This document shows positions 35,290 through 43,515 of a stretch of DNA of 58,512 nucleotides, piece by piece. This stretch comes from Burkholderiaceae bacterium. GTDB taxonomy: Bacteria; Pseudomonadota; Gammaproteobacteria; Burkholderiales; Burkholderiaceae_D. The DNA is taken from NCBI GenBank assembly GCA_030158675.1, contig JAOASL010000016.1, positions 1 to 58,512 on the forward strand, read 5' to 3'. The position numbers and the translations under genes were made by a program. The notes beneath the pieces were generated by a model. It was not told the origin of the DNA and made no database searches. It saw nothing but the letters and a program-made list of their open reading frames with translations. Numbering within the stretch: the first letter of the stretch is position 1; each line of letters starts with the position of its first letter.

Positions 35290-36738
35290 ATGAATACACT
35301 GCTCTGGTTCGTCATCCTGTACTGGGTGATCTCGGTCGGCATTGGCCTGTATGCGGCGCGCTATGTGAATTCGTCCAGCGATTTCGCGCTGGCCGGCCGG
35401 TCGCTGCCGATGTATGTCGTGACCGCGACGGTGTTCGCGACCTGGTTCGGCTCGGAGACTGTGCTGGGCATCCCGGCGACCTTCATCAAGGAAGGTCTGG
35501 GCGGCGTGGTGGCCGATCCGTTCGGGTCGTCGCTGTGCCTGGTGTTGGTTGGCCTGTTTTTCGCGCGCAAGCTGTACCGGATGAACCTGCTGACCATTGG
35601 TGATTACTACCGGCAGCGTTTCGGTCGCACGGTCGAGGTGCTGGTCACGCTGGGCATCGTGGTCTCGTATCTGGGCTGGGTAGCGGCGCAGATCAAGGCC
35701 CTGGGCCTGGTGTTCGCGGTGGTGTCGGGCGGCTACATCACCCCCGAAACAGGCATGGTGATCGGCGCGGGCAGCGTGCTGATTTATACGCTGATGGGCG
35801 GCATGTGGTCGGTAGCGATCACGGATTTCCTGCAGATGATCATCATCGTCATCGGCATGCTGTACATCGGCTGGGAAGTGTCCGGCATGGTCGGCGGTGC
35901 CGGCACCGTGATCGCGCATGCGGCCGCGGCCGGCAAGCTGGAATTCTGGCCGCAACCGAGCGCCCGCGAAGTGCTGTGGTTCTTCGCTGCGTGGATCACG
36001 ATGATGCTTGGCTCCATTCCGCAGCAGGACGTGTTCCAGCGCGTATCGTCGTCGCGTACCGAGCAAATCGCCGGCAATGCGTCGGTGCTGGGCGGCGTGC
36101 TCTACTTCCTGTTCGCGTTCATACCGATGTTCCTTGCCTATTCGGCAACCCTGATCGATCCCGCCATGGTCGAATCCCTGATCGACACCGACCCGCAGAA
36201 AATCCTGCCCACGCTGATCATGACCAAAATGCCAGTGCTGGCGCAGGTCATGTTCTTCGGCGCATTGCTGTCGGCGATCAAGAGCTGCGCCAGCGCGACG
36301 CTGCTGGCGCCGTCAGTCACCTTTACCGAAAACATCCTGAAGGGCATGTTGCCGAGGCAGAGCGATCGCCAGTTCCTGCTCAGCATGCGGGTGGTGGTGC
36401 TCGTCTTCACCGTCATTGTCACGCTGTTCGCGCTCAATACCGAGGCCAGCATCTACAAGATGGTCGAGAACGCCTATAAGGTCACGCTGGTGGCCGCTTT
36501 TGTCCCGCTGGTGCTGGGTCTGTACTGGCGCCGCGCGACCGCGCAGGGTGCGCTGGCTTCCATCGTGTTGGGCGTCGGCAGCTGGGTGGGCTGCGAGATC
36601 GTCGCGCCCGACGGCCTGTTCCCGCCGCAGCTGGTCGGTGTGCTGTGCAGCCTGACGGGCATGCTGGCCGGCTCGCTGCTGCCGCAGTGGCATCTACCGG
36701 CCGATCGGGCGTCGGCCGGTACGCCGGCTGCGCACTGA
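35290..36738 (+). CDS. Sodium:solute symporter family transporter
   Basis: A 482-residue integral membrane protein with about 13 hydrophobic helices. The family motifs are ALAGRSLPMYVVTATVFATW near helix 2, YTLMGGMWSVAITDFLQMI in helix 6, and SIPQQDVFQRVSSSR after helix 7, as in the SSS (LeuT-fold) family. The substrate cannot be predicted: the sequence resembles neither PutP nor PanF closely enough for me to call it. It lies between ubiB and fmdB and is probably an independent unit. Confidence 0.92.
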   Translation: MNTLLWFVILYWVISVGIGLYAARYVNSSSDFALAGRSLPMYVVTATVFATWFGSETVLGIPATFIKEGLGGVVADPFGSSLCLVLVGLFFARKLYRMNLLTIGDYYRQRFGRTVEVLVTLGIVVSYLGWVAAQIKALGLVFAVVSGGYITPETGMVIGAGSVLIYTLMGGMWSVAITDFLQMIIIVIGMLYIGWEVSGMVGGAGTVIAHAAAAGKLEFWPQPSAREVLWFFAAWITMMLGSIPQQDVFQRVSSSRTEQIAGNASVLGGVLYFLFAFIPMFLAYSATLIDPAMVESLIDTDPQKILPTLIMTKMPVLAQVMFFGALLSAIKSCASATLLAPSVTFTENILKGMLPRQSDRQFLLSMRVVVLVFTVIVTLFALNTEASIYKMVENAYKVTLVAAFVPLVLGLYWRRATAQGALASIVLGVGSWVGCEIVAPDGLFPPQLVGVLCSLTGMLAGSLLPQWHLPADRASAGTPAAH

Positions 36739-36762
36739 AGCGGGTTCGCCCTGTAAACCCTT

Positions 36763-36768
36763 TATAAT
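36763..36768 (+). promoter_or_regulatory. -10 box upstream of fmdB
   Basis: TATAAT lies 35 bp before the fmdB ATG and about 25 bp after the symporter stop. No clear -35 box is present. Confidence 0.35.
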
Positions 36769-36803
36769 TCAAGGTTTTCAAAATTTTGCAGGGAGGAAGC
36801 ACA

Positions 36804-37136
36804 ATGCCTATCTACGCTTATCGCTGCGAAGCATGCGGCTTCGCCAAAGACGTTCTGCAGAAAATCTCCGATACGCCGCTGACCGATTGCCCCGACTGCG
36901 GCAAGCCGTCGTTCAGAAAGCAGGTCACCGCCGCCGGTTTCCAGCTCAAGGGCACCGGCTGGTATGTCACTGATTTTCGTAGCGGTTCCGGCGGCGCCAA
37001 TGCGCCGGCGAGCGCCAAATCCGACAGTGGCAGTGGTAGCACCAACGCCAGTGCGCCGGCCGCGTCGGACAGCGCCGGCACTGCCGGCACGCCTGCTACC
37101 GCGGGTGACGGCAAACCACCGGCTGCTGCAGCCTGA
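36804..37136 (+). CDS. FmdB-family zinc-ribbon protein
   Basis: A 110-residue protein. The N-terminal zinc ribbon is MPIYAYRCEACGFAKDVLQK with a second CxxC pair in CPDCGKPSF. QVTAAGFQLKGTGWYVTDF follows, the family signature. The last ~45 residues are a Ser/Gly/Ala/Pro low-complexity tail. A strong GGAGG lies 8 nt before the ATG at 36804. The FmdB domain is thought to be regulatory, but its target is unknown. The fmdB-DUF502-aspS order is conserved across Burkholderiales. Confidence 0.92.
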   Translation: MPIYAYRCEACGFAKDVLQKISDTPLTDCPDCGKPSFRKQVTAAGFQLKGTGWYVTDFRSGSGGANAPASAKSDSGSGSTNASAPAASDSAGTAGTPATAGDGKPPAAAA

Positions 37137-37148
37137 CGGACAAAGCTC

Positions 37149-37778
37149 ATGCGCAAGTATTTCATCACCGGCCTGCTGGTCCTGGTGCCACTGGTCATCA
37201 CGCTGTGGGTGCTGAATCTCATCATCGGCACGCTTGACCAGTCCTTGATGCTGCTGCCTCCGAGGCTGCAGCCGGAATCGCTGTTCGGCTTTCACTTGCC
37301 GGGTTTTGGCACGGTACTCACGCTGCTGATCGTGCTGCTGACCGGGCTGGTCACCCGCAATATCATCGGCAACCGTTTGCTGATCCTGTGGGAACTGCTG
37401 CTGCAGCGCATCCCGGTGGTGAATTCGATCTATTCCAGCGTGAAGCAGGTGTCGGACACCTTGTTCTCGTCGTCCGGCAACGCCTTTCGCAAGGCGCTGC
37501 TGGTGCAGTACCCGCGCGAGGGCGCATGGACCATCGCGTTCCAGACCGGCGTGCCCGGTGGCGACGTGACGAACCATCTGCAGGGCGACTATGTCAGCGT
37601 GTATGTGCCGACGACACCGAACCCGACCTCCGGCTTTTTCCTGATGTACCGGCGCTCCGATGTGATCGAGCTCGACATGACCGTCGACGAGGCGCTGAAG
37701 TACATCGTGTCCATGGGTGTCGTGGCACCGCCGGCGAAAAAAGCCGCGCCGCTGCCCGCGCCCGACCATCCCCAATGA
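37149..37778 (+). CDS. DUF502 inner-membrane protein
   Basis: A 209-residue protein. Two N-terminal hydrophobic helices (FITGLLVLVPLVITLWVLNL; TVLTLLIVLLTGLVTRNIIG) are followed by a soluble domain with RIPVVNSIYSSVKQVSDTLF, VQYPREGAWTIAF and VPTTPNPTSGFFLMYRRSDV, all typical of DUF502. The function is unknown. It lies 12 nt after fmdB and 24 nt before aspS, in one operon. Confidence 0.92.
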   Translation: MRKYFITGLLVLVPLVITLWVLNLIIGTLDQSLMLLPPRLQPESLFGFHLPGFGTVLTLLIVLLTGLVTRNIIGNRLLILWELLLQRIPVVNSIYSSVKQVSDTLFSSSGNAFRKALLVQYPREGAWTIAFQTGVPGGDVTNHLQGDYVSVYVPTTPNPTSGFFLMYRRSDVIELDMTVDEALKYIVSMGVVAPPAKKAAPLPAPDHPQ

Positions 37779-37802
37779 TCCTGATCAATCGAGACTGAAA
37801 AC

Positions 37803-39620
37803 ATGTCAATGCGAACAAATTACTGCGGCCTGACTACCGAGGCGCAGCTGGGACAGATCGTCAGCCTGTGCGGCTGGGTACACCGCCGCCGCGACCATGG
37901 CGGCGTGATCTTCATCGACCTGCGCGACCGCGAAGGCCTGGTGCAGGTGGTCTGCGACCCGGACCGTGCCGACATGTTCAAGGCCGCCGAGTCGGTCCGC
38001 AATGAATTCTGCCTGCGCATCACCGGACTCGTGCGCGCGCGTCCGGCCGGCACCGAGAATGCCGGACTCATCTCCGGCAAGATCGAGGTGCTGTGCCATG
38101 AACTCGAAGTGCTGAACCCGTCGGTGACGCCGCCGTTCCAGCTCGACGACGACAATCTGTCCGAGACCACGCGCCTGACGCATCGGGTGCTCGACCTGCG
38201 CCGTCCGCAGATGCAAAACAACCTGCGCCTGCGCTACCGGGTTTCGATGGAGGTGCGCAAATTTCTCGACTCGAACGGCTTCATCGACATCGAAACGCCG
38301 ATGCTGACCAAGTCGACGCCGGAAGGCGCGCGGGATTATCTGGTGCCGTCGCGCGTGAACGCCGGCAGCTTCTTTGCGCTGCCGCAGTCGCCGCAGCTGT
38401 TCAAGCAGCTGCTGATGGTCGCCAACTTCGACCGCTACTACCAGATCACCAAGTGCTTCCGTGACGAAGACCTGCGCGCGGACCGCCAGCCCGAATTCAC
38501 CCAGATCGACTGCGAGACTTCGTTCCTGTCCGAGCAGGAAATCCGCGACATGTTCGAGGGCATGATCCGCGGCGTGTTCAAGAACGTGCTGAATGTCGAC
38601 CTGCCGAATCCGTTCCCGGTGATGGACTTCGCCACCGCGATGGGCATGTATGGTTCGGACAAGCCGGACATGCGCGTCCGGCTTGAGTTCACCGAGCTGA
38701 CCGAAGTGATGAAGGATGTCGACTTCAAGGTCTTCTCCGGTGCGGCCAACATGGAAGGCGGCCGCGTGGTTGGCCTGCGCGTGCCGGGCGGCGCGAAAGA
38801 AAACGGCGGCATGCCGCGCTCCGAGATCGATGCGTACACGCAGTTCGTCGCGATCTATGGCGCCCGGGGCCTCGCGTACATCAAGGTCAACGAGAAAGCC
38901 AAGGGCCGTGACGGCCTGCAGTCGCCGATTGTCAAAAACCTGCATGATGCCGCACTCGCGCAAATTCTCGAGCTTACCGGCGCGCAGGACGGCGACCTGA
39001 TCTTCTTCGGCGCTGACAAAGCCAAGGTAGTGAATGACGCCATCGGCGCATTGCGCGTGAAAATCGGCCACAGCGACTTCGGTCGCAAGAACGGCCTGTT
39101 CGACGATGACTGGCGTCCGCTCTGGGTGGTCGATTTCCCGATGTTCGAATTCGATGATGAAGCCAATCGCTGGAACGCGCTGCACCACCCGTTCACCGCG
39201 CCGAAGGCCGGTCACGAAGACTTCATTGAGACCGCCCCGGGCCGCGCGATCGCGCAGGCCTATGACATGGTGCTCAATGGTTGGGAACTCGGCGGCGGCT
39301 CGGTGCGTATTCATCGCGCCGACGTACAGAGCAAGGTGTTCAAGGCACTCAACATCAACGATGACGAGGCACGCATCAAGTTCGGCTTCCTGCTGGATGC
39401 GTTGCAGTATGGCGCGCCGCCGCACGGTGGTCTGGCGTTCGGCCTCGATCGTCTGGTCACGATGATGACCGGTGCCGAGTCGATCCGCGACGTGATCGCC
39501 TTCCCGAAGACCCAGCGCGCCCAGTGTCTGCTGACGCAGGCGCCGTCCGAGGTTGACGAGAAACAGCTGCGCGAGCTGCACATCCGCCTGCGGGCGACGG
39601 AGCCGGCGGTCAAGGCCTGA
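37803..39620 (+). CDS. aspS: Aspartate--tRNA ligase
   Basis: A 605-residue class II synthetase of the long bacterial type. The N-terminal OB fold covers about 1-110 ([20 protein letters not shown]). Motif 2 is [18 protein letters not shown], a GAD insertion domain occupies the middle, and motif 3 is [15 protein letters not shown]. It charges tRNA-Asp. In bacteria without asparaginyl-tRNA synthetase it can also charge tRNA-Asn for the amidotransferase route, but the window cannot decide this. An ATG two codons downstream is an alternative start. An intrinsic terminator follows. Confidence 0.98.
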   Translation: MSMRTNYCGLTTEAQLGQIVSLCGWVHRRRDHGGVIFIDLRDREGLVQVVCDPDRADMFKAAESVRNEFCLRITGLVRARPAGTENAGLISGKIEVLCHELEVLNPSVTPPFQLDDDNLSETTRLTHRVLDLRRPQMQNNLRLRYRVSMEVRKFLDSNGFIDIETPMLTKSTPEGARDYLVPSRVNAGSFFALPQSPQLFKQLLMVANFDRYYQITKCFRDEDLRADRQPEFTQIDCETSFLSEQEIRDMFEGMIRGVFKNVLNVDLPNPFPVMDFATAMGMYGSDKPDMRVRLEFTELTEVMKDVDFKVFSGAANMEGGRVVGLRVPGGAKENGGMPRSEIDAYTQFVAIYGARGLAYIKVNEKAKGRDGLQSPIVKNLHDAALAQILELTGAQDGDLIFFGADKAKVVNDAIGALRVKIGHSDFGRKNGLFDDDWRPLWVVDFPMFEFDDEANRWNALHHPFTAPKAGHEDFIETAPGRAIAQAYDMVLNGWELGGGSVRIHRADVQSKVFKALNINDDEARIKFGFLLDALQYGAPPHGGLAFGLDRLVTMMTGAESIRDVIAFPKTQRAQCLLTQAPSEVDEKQLRELHIRLRATEPAVKA

Positions 39621-39663
39621 CGCGCATCCTGGTCCGGATAACTGATCTGGACCATCGGTCCGG

Positions 39664-39704
39664 AAAAACCGGCCGGCGGACTGTGTCCCCGGCCGGTTTT
39701 TCTT
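39664..39704 (+). terminator. Intrinsic terminator after aspS
   Basis: A 13-bp perfect stem, aaaaaccggccgg (39664-39676) with ccggccggttttt (39689-39701), is followed by more Ts. It closes the fmdB-DUF502-aspS operon. Confidence 0.9.
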
Positions 39705-39829
39705 TGCGCTCAAGCGAGTCTGCGAACTGCCCTTGCATTTTCGTGCAACCGGTCGGCCAGCCGCCAATGCCTTTCTTCAATCGGGGCATAATGTCCGTGT
39801 CAGCCCCCATGTCCCAATGCACATCAGCC

Positions 39830-40303
39830 ATGCCCGTCCACAAGATTCCTGAATCCGTCCTCGTCGTGATCCACAGCGCCGACTTGCACGTGCTGCTGAT
39901 CGAGCGTGCCGACCGGCCCGGCTTCTGGCAGTCGGTGACGGGCTCGAAAGATGCCGTTGACGAGCCGCTGCGCGCGACTGCGGTGCGTGAGGTGTTCGAG
40001 GAAACCGGCATCCGCATCGGCGGCGAACGTGTGCCGTCCCATCATCTGCAGGACTGGCAAGTGTCGAATGTGTATGAAATCTATCCGGTCTGGCGACATC
40101 GCTACGCGCCCGGTGTGACGCATAACACCGAGCATGTGTTCGGACTGCAGGTGCCACGCGACATTGACGTGATTCTTGCGCCGCGCGAGCATCTTCACTA
40201 TCGCTGGTTGCCCTGGCGCGAAGCCGCCGACCAGTGTTTCTCGCCGTCGAACGCGGAAGCCATCTTGCAGCTGCCGCGCCATGCCGAATCCGCTGCGGCC
40301 TGA
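39830..40303 (+). CDS. nudB: Dihydroneopterin triphosphate diphosphatase
   Basis: A 157-residue Nudix hydrolase removing pyrophosphate from dihydroneopterin triphosphate in folate synthesis. The start MPVHKIPESVLVVIHS is typical of NudB. The Nudix box runs GSKDAVDEPLRATAVREV then FEETGI. HNTEHVFGLQVPRD and HLHYRWLPWREA complete the fold. Upstream in-frame starts at 39791 and 39809 exist; 39830 gives the usual NudB length, but the start is only moderately sure. It follows aspS after a terminator. Confidence 0.92.
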   Translation: MPVHKIPESVLVVIHSADLHVLLIERADRPGFWQSVTGSKDAVDEPLRATAVREVFEETGIRIGGERVPSHHLQDWQVSNVYEIYPVWRHRYAPGVTHNTEHVFGLQVPRDIDVILAPREHLHYRWLPWREAADQCFSPSNAEAILQLPRHAESAAA

Positions 40304-40318
40304 CGCGAGTCCGCCCAG

Positions 40319-41161
40319 ATGAAACTTCGCATCGCCACCTGGAATATTCACAAGGGCATCAGCGCGCTGGGCAAGCGTCCGCGCGTGCATGGCATCAAGC
40401 AGGCGCTGGCGGGGATTGCCGCCGACGTGGTCTTCCTGCAGGAAGTGCAGGGCCGGCATGACCTGCTGGCGCTGAAGCACGCGAGTTGGCCCTCGAAGGG
40501 GCAGCATGAATTTCTGGCCGGCGATACGCAGCACTGCGCGTACGGTATGAACGCGGTGTATGACCACGGCCATCATGGCAATGCCTTGCTGTCTAGCTAT
40601 CCGATCGCGTCGGCCTGCAACCATGATGTGTCCGACCATGCATTCGAGTCGCGGGGCATCTTGCATTGCGTGCTCGCGCTCGGTGCTGCGGAAGTCCATT
40701 GTTATGTGGTTCATCTTGGCCTGTTCGCCGGCAGCCGGCTGCGACAGACTGATGCACTGATCGAAGCGGTACAGGCGACCGCGCCGCCCGATGCGCCGCT
40801 GCTGATCGCCGGCGATTTCAACGACTGGAGCAATGCGCTGTCGGATACGCTGCGCGAGCGGCTCGACGTGGTCGAAGTTTTTGACGAGCGCATGTCATCG
40901 TCGCGCTTCGGCGCTTACCTGCGCCGGCTCGCCGGACGCGGACCGAAGCTGGCGCCGGCGCGCACCTTCCCGGCGGCGATGCCTTTCCTGCAGCTCGACC
41001 GTATGTATGTCCGCGGCTTTCGCGTGCTCGGCGCGAGCGTACTGCATGGCGCCAGCTGGGCGAGATTGTCAGACCATGCGCCGATCGTCGCCGAACTGCA
41101 GATCGAGACCGTTACCCCAGCGGCCGTGCCGCAGCGCGACACCGAGCCTGCGCATGGCTAG
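40319..41161 (+). CDS. Endonuclease/exonuclease/phosphatase (EEP) family hydrolase, YbhP-like
   Basis: A 280-residue metal-dependent hydrolase. EEP motifs are RIATWNIHKGI (metal Asn), VFLQEVQG (metal Glu), ESRGILHC, HLGLFAGSRLRQ, AGDFNDWSN (Asp/Asn) and LSDHAPIVAEL (catalytic Asp-His). It overlaps the start of the cardiolipin synthase gene by 8 nt. The same EEP-synthase pairing occurs as ybhP-clsB in E. coli, so a role in lipid headgroup chemistry is likelier than DNA cleavage. The exact substrate is unknown. Confidence 0.92.
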   Translation: MKLRIATWNIHKGISALGKRPRVHGIKQALAGIAADVVFLQEVQGRHDLLALKHASWPSKGQHEFLAGDTQHCAYGMNAVYDHGHHGNALLSSYPIASACNHDVSDHAFESRGILHCVLALGAAEVHCYVVHLGLFAGSRLRQTDALIEAVQATAPPDAPLLIAGDFNDWSNALSDTLRERLDVVEVFDERMSSSRFGAYLRRLAGRGPKLAPARTFPAAMPFLQLDRMYVRGFRVLGASVLHGASWARLSDHAPIVAELQIETVTPAAVPQRDTEPAHG

Positions 41162-42317
41162 CTACAGCCACGGCAATCATTTGTCGTTGCTGCACCGGGG
41201 CGCGGAATTTTTCCCCGCATTGATCGCGGCCTGCGATGCGGCCCGTGACGAGATTTTTGTCGAGACCTATATCTTCGCGTCCGATCCCACCGGCGAGCGT
41301 GTGAAAGCGGCACTGCTGCGGGCCGCCGCGCGCGGCGTTGCGGTGCATGTCCTGGTGGACTGGCTCGGAACCGGCCGCGCCGACACGGCATGGCTGCGCG
41401 CTGAACTGGCACCGGCCGGCGTGCGCTTTGCCGCTTTTAACCCGTGGTTCCGGCGTGGGGTGGCGCGCTCGCACCGCAAGATCGTGGTGGTTGACCGCCG
41501 CCTGGCCTTTCTCGGCGGACTCAATATCAACGATGACCTGCTGTCCGACGACGACGACCGCATGCCGCTGCCGGCGCCGCGCTGGGATTTCGCAGTCAGC
41601 ATCGCCGGCCCGCTGGTCGACGCGATTCACGTCGAGGTCACGGCGCAGTGGCAGCGGCTGGGGCCCCGCCCCTTGCGCGCGCGCATCGAGAACCTGCGCG
41701 ATTACATGGTCCGGGCGCGCCCGCTGCGCGCAGTGCAGGTTTACGAGGCGGCGCTGGTGGTACGCGACAACCTGCGCAACCGGCGCGCCATACAGAGCGC
41801 GCTACTGCAGGCGTTGGGCCGTGCCGACCGCAGCGCGTTGCTGGTCACGCCGTATTTCGCGCCGGGACGCAAGTTGCGCAAGGCGATGCTGATAGCGGCG
41901 CAGCGTGGCATCGAGGTCACGCTGCTGATTGGCGTCGGGCAGTTCGTGATGCAGGATGCGGTCGCGCAATCTTTTTACCCGCGGCTGGTAGGTGCCGGCG
42001 TACACATCGTTGAATATCGCCGCACGCAACTGCATGGCAAGGTCGCGGTGATCGATGACGACTGGGCGACCGTCGGCTCAAGCAATTTCGACGGACTGTC
42101 ACTGTTCGTCAATCACGAGGCCAACATTATCGTGCGCGACCGGGAGTTTGCGACGGCGCTGCGCGATTATGTCCTGCGGGGTGTTGCCGACGGCGTGGCC
42201 GTCAGCGCGGCCGATGTGGCGCGGTTGTCCTGGCCGCGCCGCGCGTGGAATCGTTTTGCTTACGGCTTGTATCGCGCGGTGCTACAGGTGTTGACACTGG
42301 GCAGCTATACGCGCTGA
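41154..42317 (+). CDS. clsB: Cardiolipin synthase B (phospholipase D superfamily)
   Basis: A 387-residue phosphatidyl transferase. Two HKD motifs are present: SHRKIVVVDRRLAFLGGLN (about residues 104-122) and LHGKVAVIDDDWATVGSSNF (about 293-312). The N-terminus lacks the two membrane helices of ClsA, and GNHLSLLHRGAEFFPALI is the usual ClsB start. An Arg-rich region between the HKD halves fits membrane association. It begins inside the last codons of the EEP gene (8-nt overlap). The open frame reaches back to 40833, but that part is out-of-frame shadow of the EEP gene. Confidence 0.95.
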   Translation: MASYSHGNHLSLLHRGAEFFPALIAACDAARDEIFVETYIFASDPTGERVKAALLRAAARGVAVHVLVDWLGTGRADTAWLRAELAPAGVRFAAFNPWFRRGVARSHRKIVVVDRRLAFLGGLNINDDLLSDDDDRMPLPAPRWDFAVSIAGPLVDAIHVEVTAQWQRLGPRPLRARIENLRDYMVRARPLRAVQVYEAALVVRDNLRNRRAIQSALLQALGRADRSALLVTPYFAPGRKLRKAMLIAAQRGIEVTLLIGVGQFVMQDAVAQSFYPRLVGAGVHIVEYRRTQLHGKVAVIDDDWATVGSSNFDGLSLFVNHEANIIVRDREFATALRDYVLRGVADGVAVSAADVARLSWPRRAWNRFAYGLYRAVLQVLTLGSYTR

Positions 42318-42351
42318 ACGCTGCGCGGGTTCCGCTCTACAATTCGTCCCC

Positions 42352-42726
42352 ATGGACACTATCCGGATCGACAAATGGCTGTGGGCTGCGCGCTTCTTCA
42401 AGACGCGCTCGCTGGCCACTGACGCGGTCGAGCGCGGCCGCGTGAAGCTCAATGACGAACGCTGCAAGCCGGCGCGCAACCTGAAGGTCGGCGACCTGCT
42501 CGACATCGACAACGGCAGCAGCGAATGGCAGGTGCAGGTGCTGGGGCTGTCGGATCAGCGCGGACCGGCGCCGTCGGCCCGCCTGCTGTACGAAGAAACG
42601 CCGGCCGGCGTGCAGCGGCGCGAGCAGGCCGCCGAACGCCGCCAGTTGTTCGCCGAGCCGGCCGACCAGATCCGCGGGCGGCCGACCAAGCGCGACCGGC
42701 GCCAGTTGGATCGATCACGCGATTGA
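42352..42726 (+). CDS. hslR: S4-domain RNA-binding heat-shock protein (Hsp15)
   Basis: A 124-residue protein with an N-terminal S4 domain (RIDKWLWAARFFKTRSLATD, then RVKLNDERCKPARNLKVGD) and a very basic, probably disordered C-terminal tail (RGRPTKRDRRQLDRSRD). In E. coli Hsp15 binds 50S subunits that carry stalled nascent chains after heat shock. It follows clsB by 34 nt on the same strand. Confidence 0.93.
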   Translation: MDTIRIDKWLWAARFFKTRSLATDAVERGRVKLNDERCKPARNLKVGDLLDIDNGSSEWQVQVLGLSDQRGPAPSARLLYEETPAGVQRREQAAERRQLFAEPADQIRGRPTKRDRRQLDRSRD

Positions 42727-42736
42727 ACGCCGCTAG

Positions 42737-42778
42737 TTGACCGCGCGACCGGGCTTGCGTGCATAATGGCACGATCGT
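42737..42778 (+). promoter_or_regulatory. Promoter and possible operator of the TetR gene
   Basis: TTGACC (42737-42742) and CATAAT (42762-42767) are 19 nt apart, with the palindrome ACGATCGT (42771-42778) just downstream. The palindrome could be the autoregulatory operator; the evidence is composition only. Confidence 0.4.
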
Positions 42779-42794
42779 TCGATTTTTCTCATCC

Positions 42795-43421
42795 ATGTCC
42801 GAATCCCTGCACAAGCCCTTACGCAAAGGTGAGCAGACACGCGCCAGCATCCTCGAGGCAGCGCTTGCCAGTGCCAGCCGGGAGGGGCTCGAGGGTTTGA
42901 CCATCGGCTCGCTGGCCGAGCGCATGGGCATGAGCAAGTCGGGCGTGTTTGCGCATTTCGGCTCGCGTGAAGAGCTGCAGATCGCCGTGCTGAAGTTGTA
43001 TCACCATCAGTTCGAACAGGAAGTGTTCTTCCCCAGCATGCGTGAGCCGCGCGGATTGCCGCGGCTGCAAAGCCTGTTCCGGCGGTGGGTCGAGCGCGTC
43101 AGCCGGGAAATTGCGTCCGGCTGCATCTACATCAGCGGCGCGGTCGAGTATGACGACCGACCCGGCCCGATTCGCGACCAGCTGGTCGGCATGGTGCGCA
43201 CCTGGCAGCAGTCATTGCAGCGCGCGGCGCGGCAGGCGACCGGCGAAGGGCATTTGCTGCCCGATGCCGATGCCGAGCAACTGGTCTTCGAGATGTACGG
43301 GCTCGTGCTGGCCTTGCATCACGATGCGCGCTTTCTGAAAAGTCCCGGCAGCGCCGCGCGCGCGCATGCCGGTTTTGTGCGACTGATCGCCGGTGTGGCC
43401 TGTAGCGGGCTTTCGCCTTAG
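42795..43421 (+). CDS. TetR/AcrR-family transcriptional regulator
   Basis: A 208-residue repressor-type protein. The N-terminal TetR helix-turn-helix spans about residues 15-60 (TRASILEAALASASREGLEG, LTIGSLAERMGMSKSGVFAH, FGSREEL), and a helical ligand-binding domain follows (RRWVERVSREIASGCIYISG). It lies directly upstream of an acyl-CoA dehydrogenase and an enoyl-CoA hydratase on the same strand, so it probably controls them in response to an acyl-CoA or fatty acid. That is inference from position. The ATG at 42795 is chosen over 42759. Confidence 0.93.
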   Translation: MSESLHKPLRKGEQTRASILEAALASASREGLEGLTIGSLAERMGMSKSGVFAHFGSREELQIAVLKLYHHQFEQEVFFPSMREPRGLPRLQSLFRRWVERVSREIASGCIYISGAVEYDDRPGPIRDQLVGMVRTWQQSLQRAARQATGEGHLLPDADAEQLVFEMYGLVLALHHDARFLKSPGSAARAHAGFVRLIAGVACSGLSP

Positions 43422-43515
43422 CGCAGCGCCGATCGCCGCCTGTGCGGAATCACATCCACCGTCACGCGCAAACCCGATAGCCTAGTTCCTGACATTGCCT
43501 GCCAAGGAGACCGCC

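Noticed and set aside
37806-39767. Long open frame (653 codons) antisense to aspS
   Set aside because: Antisense shadow of a certain gene; His/Arg/Ala-rich with no recognisable fold.
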